A stretch of 64,000 nt of DNA from Ilyonectria destructans (taxonomy: Eukaryota > Ascomycota > Sordariomycetes > Hypocreales > Nectriaceae). Below are positions 23,109 to 35,525 of this stretch, one piece after another (the first letter of the stretch is position 1; each line of letters starts with the position of its first letter). The notes under the pieces were generated by a model that saw only the letters and a program-made list of their open reading frames with translations, was not told the DNA's origin and made no database searches. Location: assembly GCA_020740775.1 (NCBI GenBank), contig JAHEWK010000002.1:4402001-4466000 (forward strand), written 5' to 3'. The translations under genes were made by a program, and so were the position numbers.

Positions 23109-25151
23109 ATGGTCTCTAAGCCTACCTTCAAGCTCTCAGAGCAGTCTCTAACCTACGTGATTTCCTTCTGTGCATTCTTGGTATCAGGTGGCATCAACTT
23201 TACCCGTGTCCCGTGAGTCTTCCAGCGGTTTGAGGAAGAGAACAGTGAGCATAACATTAACAGTATCATCTATTCATTCCGGTTAATGACTTGCGATGAA
23301 TACTATCGCCATCACCCGCCATACACCGGGGAAGGGGACATGTGCAATATTAGTGAGATCGAAGCCTCGACTGCCAAAGCCGTGTCTGTCCTGGGTGCCA
23401 CAGTCACTATTAATGGTAAGGTTGAAAACACCTTGGCCCTTTGTTCACGGCTGATCTATATAGGCGTTGTCAACTTGATCTTTGCCAATTGGAGCATGAA
23501 AACATTCGGCCTCAAATCAGTCTTGGTTCAACAATTGGTAGGCCCCACCATCCGTCTTGGTTGCCAGTTGTTCGGAGGTTCGTAATTATCTCTTCTCTAC
23601 TACCTCGTGTATCCCATACGCGGTGAATGTTGACTTCAGGTGCAGTCAGAGTTGGCGGTGGCACAGGCATAATGCTTGTTCAGGCCTCACAGCTCTTGGG
23701 TGTGGTGGGAGGCTCAACCGGCTATGTGTAAGTGTCCTGCAGCTGGTGTGAGTCCTGCGGCTGGCGTGATGGTTCTAGTAGCTGACGGGTATCTGAAGTT
23801 TGGTCTTAACAACATTTATGTCGCGCGTAGTTTCCTCATCGCAACAGACAATGGCATTTGGCCGCCTTCATGGGGCCATCATGCTTGGAACTGCCGTGGC
23901 ATATCTTGGTAGGTGCTTCGTATTCTAATGATGTCGCTCGAGCCGTGTACTAATCTTCGTGAAGCTGGAGGCATTTTCAGTGACTATTTAGGCATAAGTG
24001 CAGCTTTTATAAGTGCCTGTGCCGTGATGCTGGTCTCCATTCTATACGTCATCGTTGCCCTCCCAAAGCTTCCACTCATTCCCAACGAATCGAGCGCAGA
24101 ATCGGGTAGCATCCTCGCCAAGATCACCAAACCTTTTCAGTCTCTGTTTAAAACAAACGTTGGCAACTCCGATACTCAGACTTACCAACGTCCGCTTCTT
24201 GCCTTGGGTGTTTTTTGTGGCGTGGTAAGTGTTGTTAGAGTAATGATTGTTTTATGGTCGACCCAGCTGACTCAATGACATTCTAGCTAGCCACGGGGTT
24301 TATACCCATCTTGCTACAAATGTATTCCACCAATATGTTCGGATTTACATCACAGGAAGTAGGTATCCATACGAATTGCAATCAGCAATAAGGCTAAAGA
24401 TATGACAGAATGGTTATTTGATGGCCCTGACATTCGGTGTGCGAAGCATCTTCCTCACTCTGGGCTTCCCCGTCATTATTGACGCTGGCCGACGCTGGTT
24501 TTCGCCAAAACCAAGAGCACAGCGAAGCGATGGTGCGATAGTCAAACCTAACGAAGAAGACGAATCAACACCATTGCTAGAGTCTGCAAACTCTCAACTA
24601 AAAAAGCATGCAAAGACTCAGTTCGATCTCTGGTTCCTGACGGCGAGTTTCTTCGCCGATGCATTCTTGACAGCCGGTTCAGCATACTGCCAGAGAGGAT
24701 GGCATTTGTACATAGGCATGTTCCTTTCCCGAACTAGTATCCAATCGGCGCCAAACACTGACCGTTTCGCCTATATAGCGGCTGCATTGCTGCCCTTGGC
24801 TTCAGGGTCTGCCCCGGCCGCGAAAGGTGTTGTGGTTTCACTTTGTGAGCCTGAAGAACGAACAGATGCATTGGCAGGAATCGCCATGGTCGAGATGCTG
24901 GCCACAGTACTCACAAGTAAGATGTTCCGCAGATCTTTGTCAAATGTCTCACTAAAATTTGTTTCTTAGTGACTATTTTCGGCTTCATTTTCTCGGCCCT
25001 CGCGGCTGTAGAACGTTCTAACCTGGTGTTTTTTATAAACGGGGGACTTGCCTTGGTGGCTGCTTTTGTCACATTGCTGGTCAAGTCTCCTCAGCAGCGA
25101 GTTTCGCCTGCTCAAGGAGATGATAGAGAAGACATAGAAGAAGAAGACTAA
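23109..25151 (+). CDS. MFS transporter (general fungal drug/metabolite exporter-like)
   Basis: About nine exons: 23109-23212, 23264-23415, 23464 to about 23577, about 23641-23728, about 23797-23910, then further pieces to 25151. TM1 is TYVISFCAFLVSGGINF. An exoplasmic loop with RLMTCDEYYRHHPPYTG and CNISEIEA precedes TM2, as in a widespread uncharacterised fungal MFS family. The GTGIMLVQASQLLG helix, the AFGRLHGAIMLGTAVAYL segment (conserved loop) and a long acidic central loop (NEEDESTPLLES) follow. The C-terminus is acidic (DDREDIEEED). The piece encoding GMFLSRTSIQSAP near 24717-24780 interrupts a conserved helix. It is probably a 66-base intron with a GC donor and a CTGAC branch site. Substrate is unknown; export of a pathway product or import of its substrate would both fit. 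Confidence 0.8.
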
Positions 25152-25598
25152 GAAAATGATGGGAGCGTTCAGTAAATGCCAGCAGTGGCCTTTATCCGCA
25201 GCTTTTCCAGAGTTTAGATCCAGGGTAGACTGTTCGTGGGGAAGTAGACAGAAAGGTTGTAAACTTGGTAAAAATTAAGAAGGAACAATATGTGGCATAG
25301 TTTATCCTGTGATTAAAGTCTGGAGAGATGAACTACGTTCTATGATATTTGCTCGGCACTTCACTGTGCACACGATCTATCCGACTTGTTGGGTGCCAGA
25401 AGTTAGCCCGTAGCCGATGCGCTAGAGGCCCTATCACCCCCGCATTTAGGGACTCCACTTGCGTCCCAGCACTGATAAGCCACTGAATTCCTCCTAAGAG
25501 ACCTGGTGAAGGGACCTCCACTCAACTGTCATGGGCATTCTTGTTCCGATTAACGAGTGGTGATCATCCACGACGGCTTCATCATCTGCACCAGGGCA
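25152..25598. other. Region between the second MFS gene and the Zn2Cys6 regulator
   Basis: It contains the MFS 3' UTR and the upstream region of the regulator. An in-frame ATG at 25557 would add 14 residues to the regulator. No gene or repeat was seen otherwise. Confidence 0.4.
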
Positions 25599-27915
25599 AT
25601 GGGCCGACCGAAGGTGCGTCCTGAGGCCCGCCGTCGGGTTGTCCAGGCCTGTGAGCCCTGTAAGTCGTCAAAGCGACGCTGTGATGCCCGGAAGCCTTGT
25701 GGACGATGCATCACGTTTAACCGCCCTGGTCGATGCTGGTTCAAGGACTCAAATGAAGGCGATGAGCCCACACCGAGAAGGTCACTGCCAGATACTCCGC
25801 ACGACGGCGCCAATGCCTTGCAATCTCCCCTTAACAGCGCTTCCTCTCTTCTATCTCCTGGCTCAGGAGCCAACGACGACGACGGTACAGCCTTGGATCA
25901 ATCGGAAGTGGCCTATGCTCCTGCATCAAGCCGAATGTTGAGATCGGAGCAAGGCGAAATGTGTCAGTTTGGGTGTCCTCGAAACGAGAACTGCTTGTTA
26001 ACATTGAAATCAAGTATATATCGGTCCATCAGCCTCTCTTTCATTTTTACAGCTTCTGCGCAACACCTTCGCCCGTCACGCCGGCGCGTCTCAAAGTGAA
26101 CAAGACGGCAGAAGCGAGACTATGTATGAAGCTGAGTCGACACCGCGAGCCGGCCAAGATCATACGGATTTGACAAACATGCAACAATTGACCGAATATG
26201 TTCACAATTACTTTAGTGCTGTATGTTTCTTCCAACCTGTCTCAAGACTGTTCCTTGGTTATCGCATCCGCGATGAAGCCTTGGCCGTCATTTCCGCCTC
26301 TCTGACAACGGCCTAGACGAGTAGTATCCTCAACCTTTTTACCAAGGCTGAGGTACTTCAAAGTCTGCAATATTTAGCAAATCCAAGCTCCCCAGAGCTA
26401 CGCCAGCGCGCACCCGCTATCTATCTTATTATTGCTATTGGCGCCCAATGTGGAGCACGCAATGAACTCGACAGTCGCTACGCCGCCGCGTACTTCCATG
26501 CTGCATACAGAGCAATACCAGATCTGCTCTTAGTCCCCAGCATCAATTCCACGACTGTGTCGCTCTTGATGTCCTTTTACATGCTTGCTGCTTACCGGAG
26601 AAACGCAGCATATATGTACATTGGTGTGGCAGCTAGAGCGGCCCATTCGCTTGGGCTTCACCATCAGTCATCTTATGACACTGAAGACAGAGAGGCCTTG
26701 AGACGGTATCTAAGCCTCTAAACCCACCACTCTGTTATCCCTTACTGAAACAACTTATAGGCTATCGTTGTGGAAGAGCATTTATGTTCTGGATCTTATG
26801 GTTTGCTCCATCCTTGGGAGACCGCCGGCGGTTGCCATTACAGAACCCAGCGATCAAGAGGTTGTGGCCAGGCTGGACGTCCCCTTTGACACATGTTCCG
26901 TCGCTTTCGAGGCAGCATTCAGAGCAGCAAAGATCATCGGGGAGATACTAAATAAGATGTATCGTGAGAAGGCAGCTGGCACTCTCGATGCTCATCATTT
27001 TCTGAAGCGCCTCACGGACTGGAGGCTCTCAATGCCGGCAGAACTGCGCCGCACAGTCGACATCCCCATTCAACCTTTATCCGAGAAGTTGGACCGCGAG
27101 ATTGCCATCGCAAGCATGAATGTGGCGTGCCTTTATTACTATGCCGTCATGCTAGTCTCGCGGCCATTCTTAGTGTCCAACTCCAATTCTGGGCTGAGGA
27201 ATCAGAGCGGTGGTCCGGCGATAGGAAAGTCGTCAGCAAATGACGAACTACAATCCATAGGTCTTGAGCAGCTTTCTAGAGTCTGTGTCGACTCAGCTGT
27301 GTACATGATTGAGGCGGTTTATAATACCAGCCAAACTGGCGCTCTGCTATCCAATACATGCTTCATCAAGTAAGTACCTAGAACTACTCCAAAGCAGCGG
27401 CCGTTTTAGTAAGCTGACATTCCAATGTTCTTCTCAACGATAGGGCATGGGTCTTTGCAGCTGCATTGGTGCTTGGCTTTTCCATGTTCGCCGAGCCGCG
27501 GACAAGCTTTACAATAAAGAATGCATTCGACCTAGCCATGGAGTTTCTACGTGAGGAATCAGCCATCAGTCCGTACGCCAAGCAATACTACGGCATTCTC
27601 AAAGATATGACTGCCGTTATACAGAAGTGTCATGATCAAATTGCCCAGCAGCGACGAAACTCGAATAAAGAATACATCGATCGACTTCTTGACTTCCGGA
27701 ATGATGGATCTGACATGCGTGAGCCGCGACAAGCACTTACCGAGGACGCATCCACCACCAGCCAGGATCTTTCGTTCGACAATGAGACCACCGGATTCTT
27801 TCTGTCAGCCTGGGATGATGTGATCATGGATAATCTTGAAGTTCGTCACCTTGAGACCCAAGAGTTTCCCTGGTTAGATCTAATTTCTGGTGATATGAAC
27901 CTCGACAAAGTCTGA
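25599..27915 (+). CDS. Zn2Cys6 transcription factor with fungal-specific TF domain
   Basis: Exons are 25599-25962, 26033-26220, 26317-26705, 26761-27369 and 27444-27915, giving 673 aa with every phase consistent. The binuclear cluster lies at about 18-45 and begins CEPCKSSKRRCDARKPCGRC, with the sixth Cys following NRPGR; a basic region precedes it. The middle region matches the fungal-specific regulatory domain: SLWKSIYVLDLMVCSILGRPP is the typical (W)xxYxLDxxxSxxLGRP motif, after AYMYIGVAARAAHSLGLH. The first intron was placed from GTCAGT (25963) to CAG (26032). The second, 26221-26316, is 96 bases long and contains an in-frame stop at 26314, so retention would truncate the protein. It sits between the second MFS and the cystathionine gamma-synthase and may regulate this block. 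Confidence 0.85.
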
Positions 27916-29699
27916 GTCTGGCCCTGCGCCCCTTAATAAAGTAAGAAATATTATCTTGGGGAATGGTGTATTGCAATCACCCTCAAGGTACATTATCAGA
28001 GACTACGGAGGAAAATAACATGCATTTCACGGGGAGGAAGATGATCCTTGGAATCAATACAAGAACTTTTTCACAGAAACCTCCGGAAATATGCGTTGAG
28101 GGTCCCTTAGCTCAATCAAGTGGCCTGCATATCGCGGGATGAGCATGCACAGCGGACTACTGCAAGCTACTGCATTCTTTGCCACACGGGACGGCAAGCT
28201 TCCACACCGCTTGAATTGCTTCTTTTCAGCTGCTGAAATAGTTCACTGGGTTGCGGCGAGTGAAACACGAGCGATTAAATGCCAACCTTTACACGATTGC
28301 GTCAATCGATGGCGTCCCATGGAGACTTGGCGTGACTCGACCTAGACCAGACGGATATACTACACCATGCAAAACCAGGGTAGATCGGTCAGGAATCTAC
28401 CTTAAAAACTCTACTCTTGCAGGCAAATGAGAGTAAACATTAGATTGACGAGTAAACGCCCCAGTCGCAGAATACGCAACTGGTTACTCTCCCCGATACA
28501 TTTACGGTGCTTTCTGTTGCTCTCACTATATCACCCAGGGATATATGGGGTCTCTCTACGAGTCTAAGCTTTTCGAAAGAGTAGACATATTTTCGTCGTT
28601 AAGTCGTTAGATCATTACGGGCATTCCATAAGTTCCGGTCCCTTTTAGTTGCATCCCATTTCGCATACACATGGGAATTCCCTCTTCCCAGCATCTACCC
28701 CATATTTCGAGTTTGAAGGGTTCAAAATTGGCCGTCAAGGTTTGTATATTAACAATGACCGTTCCTACAAGGCACGGTTCTCTTGCGACTCTCTTTTAGT
28801 AAAACTACATCAACAGGGCAAATAATGTACGGACGGTCACCCGCTCTGGTGCGACGATCGCACGTTCAACGTTGCGCGTCTGGAAAGACCTAACAGGGGA
28901 TTGAGTTCCGGGGCAATTCTTTGGACCCGGCCCAGGCCACGTCGAGGCCGTGGATTGGGGTAGATTGAAGCGTGTAGACTAACTGGATAATTGGGTGGAA
29001 GCAGAGCGGAAGGATTCCTTTCCGCATTGCCGGCCATGCAGGAACAATTTAGTGTGCATTGCTACTGAAGGCGGGAATTCCTCGACATACGTTTATGAGA
29101 GGAATTGCCTCGTCATTTCAGTTCTTTTCAATGCGTCTAAGCCATCTAAACTCAAATGTCCGTATTTAAACCGAATCCCCAACGAGATGACCGCTGGCTC
29201 GTAAATCTCACCGCCTTCAGCCGGTGTCACGGGGCTGCAGATGGCTGGAGTTTAGTAGGTTTGCCCGCTTCTGCTTGGACAAGTTCCAGCCAAAGGCAAA
29301 CTCTGTGCAACACTAAGGCTGACCAGGCGCCTCTAGTTCTTATTCTCGTGTCGCCTCAATTCGCCATGGACCAGCAGATTTTGGTGGCTAGCTGTATGTC
29401 TTACATTGAGCGCGAAAACATTTGACACGTCATAGCGGCCGGCATGGGATGGGCCGTGGTATTGTTGGATCGGGTGAGCAGCAATAGAGAGCAATTTGGC
29501 ATTGGGGAGTGATGGATTTGTTTATTATTAGAGCTGTGCCTCGGGTTTTTCGCACGCCATTCCTTCACACCCGTTTGGAGGTCTCGCCATCTTGTCTAGA
29601 CCTCCCTTCGTGATCCGATTTTACACGAGCCCCAGGGCATCCTCCCACCAACCGACTAACCCTTTCATTAACCTTATAATTCTTTGTTTTCTGGTCTAA
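27916..29699. other. 1.8 kb region before the cystathionine gamma-synthase-like gene
   Basis: No gene is supported. It includes the regulator 3' UTR and the promoter of the next gene. Small frames at 28139-28345, 28995-29204 and 29156-29425 have no recognisable content. Confidence 0.4.
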
Positions 29700-31478
29700 A
29701 TGCTGTTGGCGAAGTTGGGGAGTCCTCTCCCTCCCGGAGACAAACATGTGAGCATGCACTACAGAGCTTCTCTTTCAGCCCATGCTCACAATCAAGGCCG
29801 TGAGCGTGTATCTTCCAACTTGGCAAGACACAGTGAATTGGGCCGAGCGAGATCCAGAATTATTGTCTTTGATGAAAACCGGTTACCCGAGATTTTTCGT
29901 TCCTCTCATCGTCCGCGAGCTGGCAGAGCGTCTGGTGCAGTGGGCGGCCTCTAAGACTGCATCCGAGGCGCCTTACAAGGAGTCAACCAAGCTCCTATCT
30001 ACACCGGGGCAGCTAGCTCTACTTACAGCGGGCAAAGCCCATGCTGAATCTTGTCGCAGATACTTGGAAGCCCAAGGAAAGGGCGCCATCACTGTCCTCC
30101 ATGTCAGATTCTCCGGGGCCCTAGAGATACTCGACAATAAACAATCGACGAGCTCCCCGCGTCTTCATGAAGATATCTACGCAGTAGTTTACGCCGGAGA
30201 ACTGGCTGTGGAAGCCAAGGCGTTTTGGCAGCACACAGGCTTCGGAATTTCCAGTCGGTGTGCTGAGTTTTGGTTAGGGAATGCCCCATTCCTACACGCA
30301 AGTACGGCAAATTCGAACGGACTGACCCCAAAACTCCCTCTAAGGGAAGCCGAGGATGCAAGTGATGTCCTACGGAAGAGAATTGGTGGATTGATATCTA
30401 CAGAGGTAAACAAAGTAGGTGCAGATGCTGTCTATCTGTATCCATCTGGCATGTCTTCGATCAGTCACTCTGCGACAGCCTTGAGCAAGATGCGCGGGGG
30501 TGAGGCTAAGGCCTGTCGAGTCGCAATCTTTGGGTAAGTCTTCCATGAGGCGGCAGCAATATGCGAGTCAGCATTACAGATGCTCACCATCCTGTGACCA
30601 GATTTCTGTACGTCGACACGTTCAAAGTGCTCAGTAAAGTGTACGGCTTCGATTGCAAGCTCTACGGCCATGCCACTCCTTCTGATCTAGATCAACTCGA
30701 GGCCGATCTGGCTGGCGGCCTGCAAATTGATGCGCTCTACACAGAATTCCCCGGAAACCCTCTCCTCGGCTCTGTCGATCTTGAGCGGTTGTACAAGCTA
30801 TCCAAGAAGTACGACTTCGTGTTTATTGTGGATGACACTGTTGCGACTTCGGTTAACGTCAGCCTTCTCTCATTTTGCGACGTGGTGTGCACCAGCTTAA
30901 CAAAGCTGTTTAGTGGGAGCTGCAACGTCATGGGAGGAAGCGTGGTGCTCAACCCACAATCGGAGAGATTCGAGCGATTACGGCAGATCTTTGCTGAGCA
31001 ACACGTCGATACATATTTCCCCGAGGATGTGTTGGTTATGGAGAAGAACAGCGCCGACTTTGAGCAACGGGTTGTTGTCGCCAGCCGAAATGCAGAGCGT
31101 GTAGCTCAAATGCTCCGACGGCACCCTACTGTTTCGCAGGTATTCTATCCCAAGGGGAACCCAACTCAGGACATTTACGACCGGTATAGACGACCTGGCA
31201 AGGGATACGGCTACTTGCTCTCAATCAGATTCGAACAGCCCGAGGCGGCAATTGCATTCCATGATGCCTTGAACGTCGCAAAGGGGCCTAGTCTGGGAAC
31301 AAACTTCACCTTATGTTGCGCCTACACTCTATTTGCCCACTTCTCGGAGCTTGAGTGGGCAGCACAATACGGGGTAGTTGAGCATTTGGTCCGCATCAGT
31401 GTGGGGATTGAGGATGGGGCGGAGCTGGACGATCTCGTGCAACGAGCTCTTCAGGCGGCGGCAGAGAAGCATCGATAA
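29700..31478 (+). CDS. Cystathionine gamma-synthase-like PLP enzyme (fungal Str2/met-7 type)
   Basis: Exons are 29700-29747, 29797-30533 and 30602-31478, giving 553 aa. The short first exon (GSPLPPGDKH) joins to AVSVYLPTWQDTVNW, restoring the N-terminus typical of fungal cystathionine gamma-synthases (a PLPPxxxHAVSVxLPTW motif and KTGYPRFF). The PLP domain has FIVDDTVATSVN and the Schiff-base lysine Lys363 in CTSLTKLFSGSCNVMGG. The C-terminal domain ends with VRISVGIEDGAELDDLVQRAL. The family condenses O-acetyl- or O-succinylhomoserine with cysteine in transsulfuration. It may be the housekeeping copy or a cluster-specific paralogue; the window cannot distinguish these. The start at 29700 is preferred over the internal ATG at 29782, which would lose the conserved N-terminus. 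Confidence 0.88.
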
Positions 31479-32995
31479 CTGAAGAGCCCGTACCAAGGCG
31501 ATTCAGTTGATATCGACTCTTGTGAGTTTAAGCTCATTGATCGAGCTCATACTCTCGGTTCCAGACCCAAGGTGTCTGGTGGATTAATAAAAAATAGGCG
31601 ACGATGTCAAACTTTTATATTAATAAAATGAGAATGAAGAAATACTCGCTCGCGAGAAGTTATGATGATGCTACCATCTCCATATGACGAGACTCGCCAT
31701 TGAGCTTCGTATTCCCACCTTTTCAGTATAGTGTCCGTTTGACATGAAATTCAATACTATTTGAGCCGTCATGTAGACTCCCTCTACTAAGTCAAAGGAG
31801 TTACTTTCTCATCATCCAATTCATCTGGTTCTTCATGGCCATCAAACCAGGGGCATGATACTGTGGCCTCGGTGGTTCTCTTCTTCATTCTACCTAAGGG
31901 TAGGAAATGAAAGTAATGTTGATAAAGCTTAGCAACATCATATAATTGTTAACTATTATTCAGCTAAATGCGAATCTTAATTACTGTCCACTCTGCAGCT
32001 GGTGGACAAATATAGACCCCAGTATAAGTTAAGGCGCCGCGACTTTGGCTCATTGACGACTCTCTCCTATAACTGAGAGACTAATAACTGATGATAAATA
32101 GATGGATCTTCTCGAAAAATGAGAATTAATATACTGGGTGTCTACATAACGGTTACAACTACATCGTTGATCGCTTGATTATCAAGACTTGAACTAGGCA
32201 CAAGCCCTCGTCAGTTCCACCACAACGTTCTCCCTCTGCAACTGAAGGGATTGGCAAGGACCCCAATATATGCAATCACTTATATTAATGCCATGTCAGT
32301 ATCAGGTTTCACCCATTAGGGAAGTGGGCACGAAAGCAGACGAAAGGAGCGTTGCAGAGCCGGACCGGACAGTGCAAGGTCCGCGTATCACTTCAAGTAG
32401 GAGCCATCTCTACTTCGGATATTATCACACGCGGCTCGCCATGAATCGCCACTTCTACGGTCCCGCTTACGGTCTTCCCCTACAACTCCTCGCCGTCAAA
32501 ACGTAGCCTGAGATCAGGAGGGCACATCTGCGTTCTTAGAAATGGATGACGGCTCGTCGTCAATGGCTTGCTCATCTTAAATTACAAGCGTGTAATCACC
32601 CCACCGAAGAAAATCACACCTCTACAGTGTATTCGGCATTTAGTGAACATGTATCTTCTCTTAGTTATAAACCACGCTGTAGGTGATAGCCCAACACCTT
32701 CATTTCAGCAATGGATATTTCAAATTAAGAGGCAATAGGTGCAGGCTTGTTGTGCAATATCCAAATACTCCAGGCTGTTGTGAAATCTGTATCAAATATT
32801 TAATATCACAATTAAGGCTGGAGGGAGGAGGGTCGACAAACCAGGGATGGGTGGTCCATTGTGTATAGGGGGGTCTTGCAATCACGGTATTTTAAATCAT
32901 TGAAAATTGGAAATTGAGAATTGGGTGGAAGGATTGCAATTAAACCAAAACCTTTCTTATAGCTATGCAGAAAAAGCCCGGAACCGTTGTATACT
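31479..32995. other. 1.5 kb AT-rich region before the retrotransposon
   Basis: No coding region is supported. It contains the 3' UTR of the PLP-enzyme gene and AT-rich spacer up to the target site duplication. One 78-codon frame at 32270 is not supported by anything else. Confidence 0.4.
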
Positions 32996-33000
32996 CATAT

Positions 33001-33161
33001 TGATGCGTGCAGCTAGCCGTATCCTAGGGATGCCTGGCAAGCCAGGCATCTACTGAGCAGCTAGCCGTTATATAAGACAATCTGCTCAGCTTATCCATAG
33101 ACAAGATATTATACTTTCTATATATAACCTGACCCCTATAGTCTACATGATATATGTATCA
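33001..33161 (+). repeat. 5' LTR
   Basis: 161 bp, starting TGATGCGTGC and ending TATATGTATCA. It is 153/161 identical to the 3' LTR; at every difference this copy carries the RIP-type T (or A). An internal short palindrome, TGCCTGGCAAGCCAGGCA, lies at 33031-33048. Confidence 0.95.
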
Positions 33162-33164
33162 AAC

Positions 33165-33181
33165 TGGTAGCAATTATATGC
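33165..33181 (+). other. Primer binding site, tRNA-iMet-like
   Basis: TGGTAGCA begins three bases after the 5' LTR. It is complementary to the CCA-ended 3' end of eukaryotic initiator tRNA-Met, the usual primer of many Ty1/Ty3-type elements. Complementarity fades after eight bases, which may reflect decay. Confidence 0.6.
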
Positions 33182-33537
33182 TTCCAAAGATCAGCACCAG
33201 CAATATATCTTAGTTGATTTTTGTTGCATACTACGCCCAGCACATCACGCCGACCAGGATCCTAGATCCAGCTATTGATCCTAGCAGGCCGCTATTGCTG
33301 CAGCCACTGCTGGATCTATACCATTACAAGGGCCCCCTGCTCTTGTTGTTATATCCCCGTTCCCTAGCTGCTAGGGGACTTACATAACGACTATCCGAGT
33401 AACAGGCTTTAAATAGCCTGCCCTGCCTATATCTATCCACCTGCAAAGATAGCTTGCGAGAGCTCTGTCTTTGGCAAATAATAACCTTCCGGAGTTGTGG
33501 TCTGTGGCCCGTCTTGCTACGGAGCTCTAGGTGGTAC

Positions 33538-33725
33538 GAGCCCTCAGTCATATAGGGCCCTACCCTCTGTTATGTAGAGCCCTGAGCCCTCTGTTATACC
33601 AGGCCCTGCCCTCTGTTATACAGAGCCCTAGACTACCTCGTCCCTCTGTCACATAGAGCCCTAGGTTATCCTAGCCCTCTGTCACATAGAGCCCTGGGTC
33701 AGCCTAGCCCTCCGTCACACAACAC
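33538..33725 (+). repeat. Imperfect tandem repeat in the retrotransposon leader
   Basis: At least six units of about 22-34 bases share the core CCCTCTGTYAYAYAGAGCCCT and vary by insertions such as AGACTACCTCGT between copies. Each core contains a small self-complementary CTCTGT...ACAGAG element in the best copies (one unit near 33605). It lies in the untranslated leader, before gag. Confidence 0.75.
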
Positions 33726-34299
33726 CATATATACACAACCCCTATCTTCCCCTAGCACTGATAGAGCTATTGTATCGAGGCCTCCTTTTATAGCCCGTTC
33801 ATATTACAAGCCCGATAGTATAGACTCGTCCTCTATTAAGCTTTCTGGTCCGTAAGACCAGGGCCATAATAATAACTAGCCTCGGCCGTCCCGTCGATCT
33901 CTAGTTGACTAAGATATCTAAAAGGCTGAAGCTCTGAGATGGCTTGAAGATGCAGACCACTATAGTGCCTTTGGCTGGGCTATGCGGTATGCTCGTCTGG
34001 TTACGGAATATCCAACTCTAGATGTTCTGAATGGAATGAAGATCTGGGACGTCAATATTGCCTATAATATATAGGCCTTTATGGCAAGATATATCTCTAC
34101 TAGTAAGAGGGCTCGAGACCTTTAGTTACTCTCTTAGGCCAGTTTTTTATATCTGGTATACCTATCTGCCTGGAGGGAGCGGATTATATAGGCCTTTAAC
34201 TTTAATAATATCGATAATAATACCGATAAGGCTATAATTATGCAGATAGAGCCTATTGAGTCTAATCCTCCCCGCGCTATACAGTTATAAGATCCCCTT

Positions 34300-35525
34300 T
34301 CTAGCCCATAACATAAGACCCCAGGCAGCCTGCTAGGGACTAGCTGTCAGTATCAGACTTATTATAACCCCTGCCGTAGGACTAATAAAGATAATAATCT
34401 CTCTTCCTCAGACAAAAGTATCGGCCTTACTAAATACTATAGCCGCAATATAACCCCCTTCTCCACTGGAACTAATAGATTGGTAGTTAAGCAGATTAAG
34501 CAGGAGACTGTTAGTACCTTCAATTCCGATTTTAAGGACTATAAGAAGACCGGCCTTATTATTATCCAGGGTAAGCAGATATATATAGATATCTATCTCT
34601 TCTGCAAATACCTCTGCATATTCCAACGCTACGGAGACAACTATCTATAAGAGCACTATACCTCCCTGCTGGGTGGTAGAGCCTAGAGGTGGTTTATAGG
34701 GGAGCTGAATGCTCGGTCTCGTGAGAAGCTGCTACAAGCATCTATCTCGACCTTCTGCGATAAGCTAGTCCGACGCTTTAAGCAGTCAGATATAGAGCTT
34801 ATTATAGAGCTCCAGATAGACAAGTATACCCTCCAGCTGGCCCGGACTGATATATCCCTTATACAGTGGGCCCAGCGAAAGGCTAGTCTTGCCAAGCAGA
34901 TTGGATATAATAAAGACTATCTTATCCTTCAGACTATCTTTCTGCTTATCGATATTAAGATCTCTTGGTTCCTCAGCATTCCGAAGAAAAGGACATCTCT
35001 AACGGCATTTATCCAGGAATATAAAGAACGCCGCCCGACTATTAATATAATGATGCTGCGGGACGAGCAGCTATCTTCCCGACGGAGCCGCTAAGGTCAG
35101 TCCTTTGACAGAGGAAACCGCTACAGCCGTGGCGATGATACCCGAAGAGGCCAGTAAGATAGAGCCCGAGACAGCCGCCGCGACGAAGACGGCCGCCGTG
35201 GCGAATACAGCCGCCGCGACGGACCCCGAGACGACTAACAGCCCGGCTACCAATATAGCCGGCCCTCGAGCTATAATAATAACCGGCGCTGCAGCTACGA
35301 CCGGCCATAAGATGAGAAATAAGGCTCCTATAACGATTGTAGAGACTGACCCTTATAAGATAGCGATATTAAGTCTAAAAAGAAGGTCCGCTTTAAAAAG
35401 AAATATCTGGCTAGTGAGGATACTGATAACAGCTAAGATGCCGATAAGGAAGATAATAGGTCTACATCGGATTTATCTATATCCTCAATATAGTCTCGAA
35501 AGGCCTATTTCTCTGCTATAACCTA
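34300..35525 (+). pseudogene. gag remnant of the chromovirus
   Basis: A frame interrupted by stops encodes a capsid-like segment (for example LLQASISTFCDKLVRRFKQ and LAKQIGYNKDYLILQTIF), followed by an Arg/Ser/Gly-rich region from about 35095 to 35330 resembling the nucleic-acid-binding end of Gag. Stops near 34648, 34684 and 35092 break the frame. A 138-codon open frame at 35105-35521 is only a different reading of this Arg-rich part. Confidence 0.7.

Noticed and set aside
20792..31478. Polyketide or peptide synthase cluster
   Set aside because: No synthase, synthetase or terpene-cyclase backbone gene lies in the block, so a standard secondary-metabolite cluster is not supported.
33538..33725. 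Leader repeats as a CRISPR array or satellite
   Set aside because: Units are of unequal length, contiguous and contained inside the retrotransposon; no unique spacers.
35105..35521. 138-codon Ala/Thr-rich frame
   Set aside because: Out-of-frame reading of the Arg-rich gag remnant inside the retrotransposon.
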